Assembly: GCF_001622165.1 (NCBI RefSeq)
Contig: NZ_LVWG01000022.1
Location: forward strand, 1-64,000
Reading direction: 5' to 3'
Length of the DNA stretch: 64,000 bases
Source: Pelodictyon luteolum
GTDB taxonomy: Bacteria; Bacteroidota; Chlorobiia; Chlorobiales; Chlorobiaceae
In this document: positions 60,923 to 64,000 of the stretch, in pieces
Layout of the letters: each line of letters starts with the position of its first letter
Numbering within the stretch: the stretch's first letter is position 1
Translations under genes and position numbers: made by a program
The notes under the pieces: generated by a model
Databases searched by the model: none
Told to the model about the DNA's origin: nothing
What the model saw: the letters and a program-made list of their open reading frames with translations, nothing else

Positions 60923-61747
60923 ATGCAGAAGCTTCAGGGACGGGTCACGATCATCACCGGTTCGACAAAAGGCATCGGCAACGCCATTGCGCACGCTTTC
61001 GTCCGTGAAGGGGCTAAGGTCGTCATCACCTCCTCATCCGAATCCAATGTCCGTCATGCCCTTGAAGCTTTCCCTGAAGGAACGGCTTTCGGCTTTACCT
61101 GCGATGTCACCTCAAGGGTGGAGGTCGAGCATCTCATGGCGGCCGGTGTGACGCGTTTTGGCCGGGTTGACTGCTTCATCAACAACGCAGGCATATCCGA
61201 TCCGTTCGGGAGCCTTGCAGAAAGCGACCCCGACCTCTGGGGCCGTGTCATCGATACCAACATCAAGGGAACATACAACGGAAGCCGTGCCGCCATCCGC
61301 TATTTCCTGCAAAACAACCCGAAAGGCAAGCTCATCAATATGGCCGGTTCGGGAACCGATCCGCAGTCGAACACTCCGTGGATCAGCGCCTACGGCTCCA
61401 CCAAAGCCGCCATAGCCCGCTTCACCCGTGCCGTAGCCGCCGAATACCGCCATACCGGCATGTCGATCATGCTGCTTCATCCGGGCCTCGTGCGGACGGC
61501 TATGGTGAGCCCTACTGATCCCACCAGGGAACTGCAGAAACAGCTGCATACGTTCAATACGGTGCTTGATATCTTCGCCCAGCCTCCCTCCGTTGCCGCC
61601 CGACTGGCCGTGCAGATGGCTTCGGAATGGAGCGATGGCCGGAGTGGAATCTACCTCTCGGCCCTGAGTACCTGGAGAAAAAAAAGGTTGCTCCTGAGCT
61701 TTCCTTTCCGTAAAATGTTCAACAGAATCGATCGTAGAACCTATTAA
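60923..61747 (+). CDS. Short-chain dehydrogenase/reductase
   Basis: 274 residues from the ATG at 60923, with GGAGGG 5 bases upstream; the frame is open into the RuBisCO-like gene. Classical family features: NAD(P) motif TGSTKGIG, NNAG (FINNAGISDPFG), the serine in NMAGSG, and the catalytic Y-x3-K in SAYGSTKAA. The basic C-terminal tail (WRKKRLLLSFPFRKMFNRI) could associate with membranes. It overlaps functionally with the dehydrogenase half of the upstream fusion, and together with the RuBisCO-like gene forms a two-gene unit. The substrate is unknown. Confidence 0.9.
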   Translation: MQKLQGRVTIITGSTKGIGNAIAHAFVREGAKVVITSSSESNVRHALEAFPEGTAFGFTCDVTSRVEVEHLMAAGVTRFGRVDCFINNAGISDPFGSLAESDPDLWGRVIDTNIKGTYNGSRAAIRYFLQNNPKGKLINMAGSGTDPQSNTPWISAYGSTKAAIARFTRAVAAEYRHTGMSIMLLHPGLVRTAMVSPTDPTRELQKQLHTFNTVLDIFAQPPSVAARLAVQMASEWSDGRSGIYLSALSTWRKKRLLLSFPFRKMFNRIDRRTY

Positions 61748-61764
61748 CCTGAGGGGACTGTACC

Positions 61765-62265
61765 ATGCTGAAGACTGCTGTCGCGAGGGTGCTTCCTCTC
61801 CCGCTTCTCTTCCTGCTCCTCTTCATTGAGGGGTGCTACAGCATGTCGGGCGGCTCTCTGGCGCCTCATCTCAAGACGGTTGCAGTTCCTGTGTTTGCCG
61901 GCGGTAGCGAGTACCGTGCTGATCTTACCCGGGCGATGACCCGCAAAATCGAAACTGAAAGCAGTCTCCAGGTTGTGAATTCGATAGCCCGCGCCGATGC
62001 GCTCATAGAGGGAAGCATCACATCCTGGTCCGATACCGCCAACCAGCTTTCCGGTTCTACTGAGCGCGCTGCTACCAACAGGATCACCATCGTCGTTCAG
62101 GTGAGTATGGATGACCGGGTGAAAAAACGACCGGTGTTTTCCGGGCAGTTTGTGGGGTTTGCCGATTATACCATAGGCGATTACCTTGGTCAGCAGCAGG
62201 CCCTTCGTTCCTGCATGCAGCAGGTTGTCGATGAGGCGTTCGACCGGATCGTTTCCGGATGGTAA
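61765..62265 (+). CDS. lptE: LPS assembly lipoprotein LptE
   Basis: 166 residues. The signal peptide (LPLPLLFLLLFIEGC) ends in the lipobox IEGC, giving an outer-membrane lipoprotein. The rest fits LptE: CYSMSGGSLAPHLKTVAVPV, TRAMTRKIETESSLQVVNS, ADALIEGSI and YLGQQQALRSCMQQVVDEAF. LptE plugs the LptD barrel through which lipopolysaccharide reaches the surface. lptG at 32.1 kb works in the same pathway. It starts 17 bases after the dehydrogenase gene. Confidence 0.85.
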   Translation: MLKTAVARVLPLPLLFLLLFIEGCYSMSGGSLAPHLKTVAVPVFAGGSEYRADLTRAMTRKIETESSLQVVNSIARADALIEGSITSWSDTANQLSGSTERAATNRITIVVQVSMDDRVKKRPVFSGQFVGFADYTIGDYLGQQQALRSCMQQVVDEAFDRIVSGW

Positions 62266-62339
62266 ATGGGATTTTTTCAATTTCAATCAACGGGCCGGTT
62301 CGTGAGTGCTTCGCCACTCCGGCCGCCGGGGAGGATAGT

Positions 62340-62777
62340 ATGGGTTTGCATGAGGATGTAGGATACCGTCTCGATCTTTCCGGAGGCTTCCTGAAAGAGG
62401 CGGAACAGGATTTCGGGCTTCACCGCTGGCGGTCATGCACCGCAGGCTCAGTCTTGGTCGTTGAAAATGCCGGCATTGCGGTGCTGATGCTCTTTGGTGT
62501 GTCGCCTTCGACCCACAAGCCGGGCATGCACCTGTCCCAGCTGCTCTCGGAAGGTACCCTTGAGAGCAAGGCCGCCGAGCTGATCGAAGAGCTTCTTCCG
62601 ATGTTCGAGCAGCATGACTCGCATGAAAAAATGCTCGCCAAGTACGGCGATGAGGCCGGATATCGTCTTCCCTGGGAGCTCTTTGGGGAACCGGAGGCAT
62701 CGGCAGCCCTTGGTGCCGCCCGGAAAGCCGTCCGGATCGCAAGAGACCTTGCAGCCATCGTGCTGCCTATGACATGA
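62340..62777 (+). CDS. HEPN-like small protein
   Basis: 145 residues from the ATG at 62340 with GGAGG 5 bases upstream; the frame is open to 62259. It looks all-helical. The arrangement LSGGFLKEAEQDFGLHRWRS, VLVVENAGIAVLMLFG and THKPGMHLSQLL fits the HEPN fold, whose members bind nucleotides or cut RNA and often pair with a small nucleotidyltransferase. The usual R-x4-H motif is not obvious, so it may be an inactive HEPN. No MNT-type partner is beside it; the next gene is a sugar nucleotidyltransferase of another fold. Function is unknown. Confidence 0.7.
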   Translation: MGLHEDVGYRLDLSGGFLKEAEQDFGLHRWRSCTAGSVLVVENAGIAVLMLFGVSPSTHKPGMHLSQLLSEGTLESKAAELIEELLPMFEQHDSHEKMLAKYGDEAGYRLPWELFGEPEASAALGAARKAVRIARDLAAIVLPMT

Positions 62778-62789
62778 AGGACTGATTTG

Positions 62790-63668
62790 ATGAAAGGAAT
62801 CATACTTGCCGGGGGATCCGGCACCCGGCTCTATCCCGTGACGAGGGGGACCAGCAAACAGCTTCTTCCCGTCTACGACAAGCCGATGATCTACTACCCC
62901 CTCACCACCCTCATGCTTGCCGGCATCAGGGAGATCCTCATCATCACCACTCCTGAAGACCAGCCGTCGTTCATGAAGCTGCTCGGAGACGGCAGTGACT
63001 GGGGAATCAGGCTGTCCTACGCCGTGCAGCCCTCTCCCGACGGGCTGGCCCAGGCGTTCATCATTGGAGAAGAGTTCATTGACGGGGATGATGTGGCGCT
63101 GGTACTCGGCGACAACATCTTTTTCGGATACGGCTTCAGCCAGATGCTGCACTCCGCGGTCAAAACGGTCAAGGTGGATCGGAAGTCCTGCGTGTTCGGC
63201 TATGCGGTAAGCGATCCCGAGCGGTACGGCGTTGCCGAGATAGATGCGGAGGGTAATGTAATCTCCATTGTCGAAAAGCCCGAGCATCCCAAATCGGACT
63301 ATGCCGTCGTGGGCCTCTACTTCTATACTGCTGATGTGGTCGAGGTTGCTCATGGTGTGCTTCCGTCCGAGCGCGGCGAACTGGAAATCACCGCAGTCAA
63401 TGAAGAGTACCTCCGCCGCGGCCAGCTCAAGTGCTCCATGCTCGGCAGGGGGTTCGCCTGGCTTGATACCGGAACGCACGAGTCTTTTCAGGAGGCAGGA
63501 AATTTCATTCAGACAGTCGAGAAGCGTCAGGGCCTGAAGGTAGCCTGCCCCGAGGAGATTGCCTGGCGAAACGGCTGGATCTCAGGAGATGCCTTGAAGG
63601 AACTCGCTCTTCCGCTCATGAAAAACCAGTACGGACAGTACCTTATGCGGTTGCTTTCACGTCCCTAG
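62790..63668 (+). CDS. rfbA: Glucose-1-phosphate thymidylyltransferase
   Basis: 292 residues from the ATG at 62790. It makes dTDP-glucose, the first step to dTDP-rhamnose for lipopolysaccharide. Motifs: [47 protein letters not shown] and [19 protein letters not shown]. rfbC follows after 70 bases, so the rhamnose genes continue past the right edge. Confidence 0.97.
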   Translation: MKGIILAGGSGTRLYPVTRGTSKQLLPVYDKPMIYYPLTTLMLAGIREILIITTPEDQPSFMKLLGDGSDWGIRLSYAVQPSPDGLAQAFIIGEEFIDGDDVALVLGDNIFFGYGFSQMLHSAVKTVKVDRKSCVFGYAVSDPERYGVAEIDAEGNVISIVEKPEHPKSDYAVVGLYFYTADVVEVAHGVLPSERGELEITAVNEEYLRRGQLKCSMLGRGFAWLDTGTHESFQEAGNFIQTVEKRQGLKVACPEEIAWRNGWISGDALKELALPLMKNQYGQYLMRLLSRP

Positions 63669-63738
63669 GTGCCCCGTTCCTGCGGCGTTGTTCAGGGCCG
63701 CCTTTCCGATAACAAAATGTTGCTGTAAGCATACTCCA

Positions 63739-64000
63739 TGCGTGTAATTGCAACCGATATCCCCGACGTTCTCGAGCTTGAGCCCGATGTGCTCGGCGAT
63801 CTGCGGGGTTATTTTCTGGAATCTTTCCGCCAGGACGTCATCGAAGAGTCTGTAGGCCGGGTCCGTTTCGTGCAGGACAATGAGTCGAAATCGCGCAGGG
63901 GGGTGCTCCGCGGGCTGCATTTCCAGAAACCGCCCTATACCCAGTCGAAACTGGTGCGCGTGGTGTCGGGCCGTGTGCTCGATATCGCTCTCGATATCCG
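63739..64000 (+). CDS. rfbC: dTDP-4-dehydrorhamnose 3,5-epimerase, 3' end outside window
   Basis: The first 87 codons are visible from the ATG at 63739. Family motifs: GDLRGYFLESFRQDV, FVQDNESKSRRGVLRGLHFQ (with the conserved catalytic-region His) and SKLVRVVSGRVLDIALDI. It converts dTDP-4-keto-6-deoxyglucose to the L-rhamnose precursor. It is probably cotranscribed with rfbA. Confidence 0.92.

Noticed and set aside
1-64000. tRNA, rRNA or insertion sequence genes
   Set aside because: I looked in the gaps between genes and saw no cloverleaf, rRNA stretch, transposase or flanking inverted repeats; a tRNA search program could confirm this.

Overview
The window looks like a chromosome segment of a green sulfur bacterium (Chlorobiaceae, Chlorobium/Pelodictyon group). 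The strongest evidence is the block at 54.0-61.7 kb: a radical-SAM/B12 bacteriochlorophyll methylase (bchQ-like), a 3-vinyl bacteriochlorophyllide hydratase (bchV-like), an aldolase-dehydrogenase fusion, an LsrF-like aldolase, a form IV RuBisCO-like protein and a short-chain dehydrogenase. As I recall it, this order matches the region of Chlorobaculum tepidum around its RuBisCO-like protein. The primary sigma factor starts with the MRQLKI sequence typical of the Bacteroidota/Chlorobiota group. The species cannot be fixed from the window alone.

Layout. 1-26.2 kb is a surface-protein secretion locus. It holds the 3' 15.4 kb of a giant RTX adhesin gene that is open at the left edge, a second 1940-residue RTX/cadherin-like adhesin, a type I secretion ABC transporter with a degenerate C39 domain, a small unknown protein, an HlyD-type membrane fusion protein and an exported trypsin-like protease. 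No TolC-type outer-membrane partner is present. 26.2-31.1 kb holds an AbrB-like remnant, clpP, valS and the primary sigma factor gene. 31.2-36.2 kb (minus strand) holds a SAM hydroxide adenosyltransferase family gene, lptG and a double-domain M16 protease lipoprotein. 36.2-36.5 kb is a non-coding stretch with a long hairpin and 27-bp tandem repeats.

36.5-47 kb (plus) holds uvrB, a bifunctional (p)ppGpp synthetase/hydrolase, a lemA/TPM/TPM trio, a small Cys-containing ORF, gcvT and ftsK. The ftsK gene is split by a frame change at a run of ten A. 47-49.9 kb (minus) holds an Nfu-type scaffold, an Mrp/ApbC Fe-S carrier and der. 50.0-53.5 kb (plus) is rplM-rpsI, rpsB-tsf and pyrH, with recX convergent on pyrH. 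The photosynthesis/RuBisCO-like cluster follows, then lptE, a HEPN-like gene, rfbA and the start of rfbC, which runs off the right edge.

How the genes work together. The left third can build, export and perhaps trim very large calcium-binding surface proteins. The middle is housekeeping: proteolysis, translation, transcription, DNA repair, stringent response, Fe-S maturation and chromosome segregation. The right part joins chlorosome pigment synthesis (BchQ, BchV) to an aldolase/dehydrogenase/RuBisCO-like set that may process sugar phosphates from SAM by-products; that link is inference. The most unusual items are the 13-unit higher-order repeat in the giant adhesin, the A10 frame change in ftsK, the hairpin covering the translation start of the M16 protease, and the terminator directly in front of the RuBisCO-like gene. 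I found no tRNA, rRNA, CRISPR array or intact insertion sequence.
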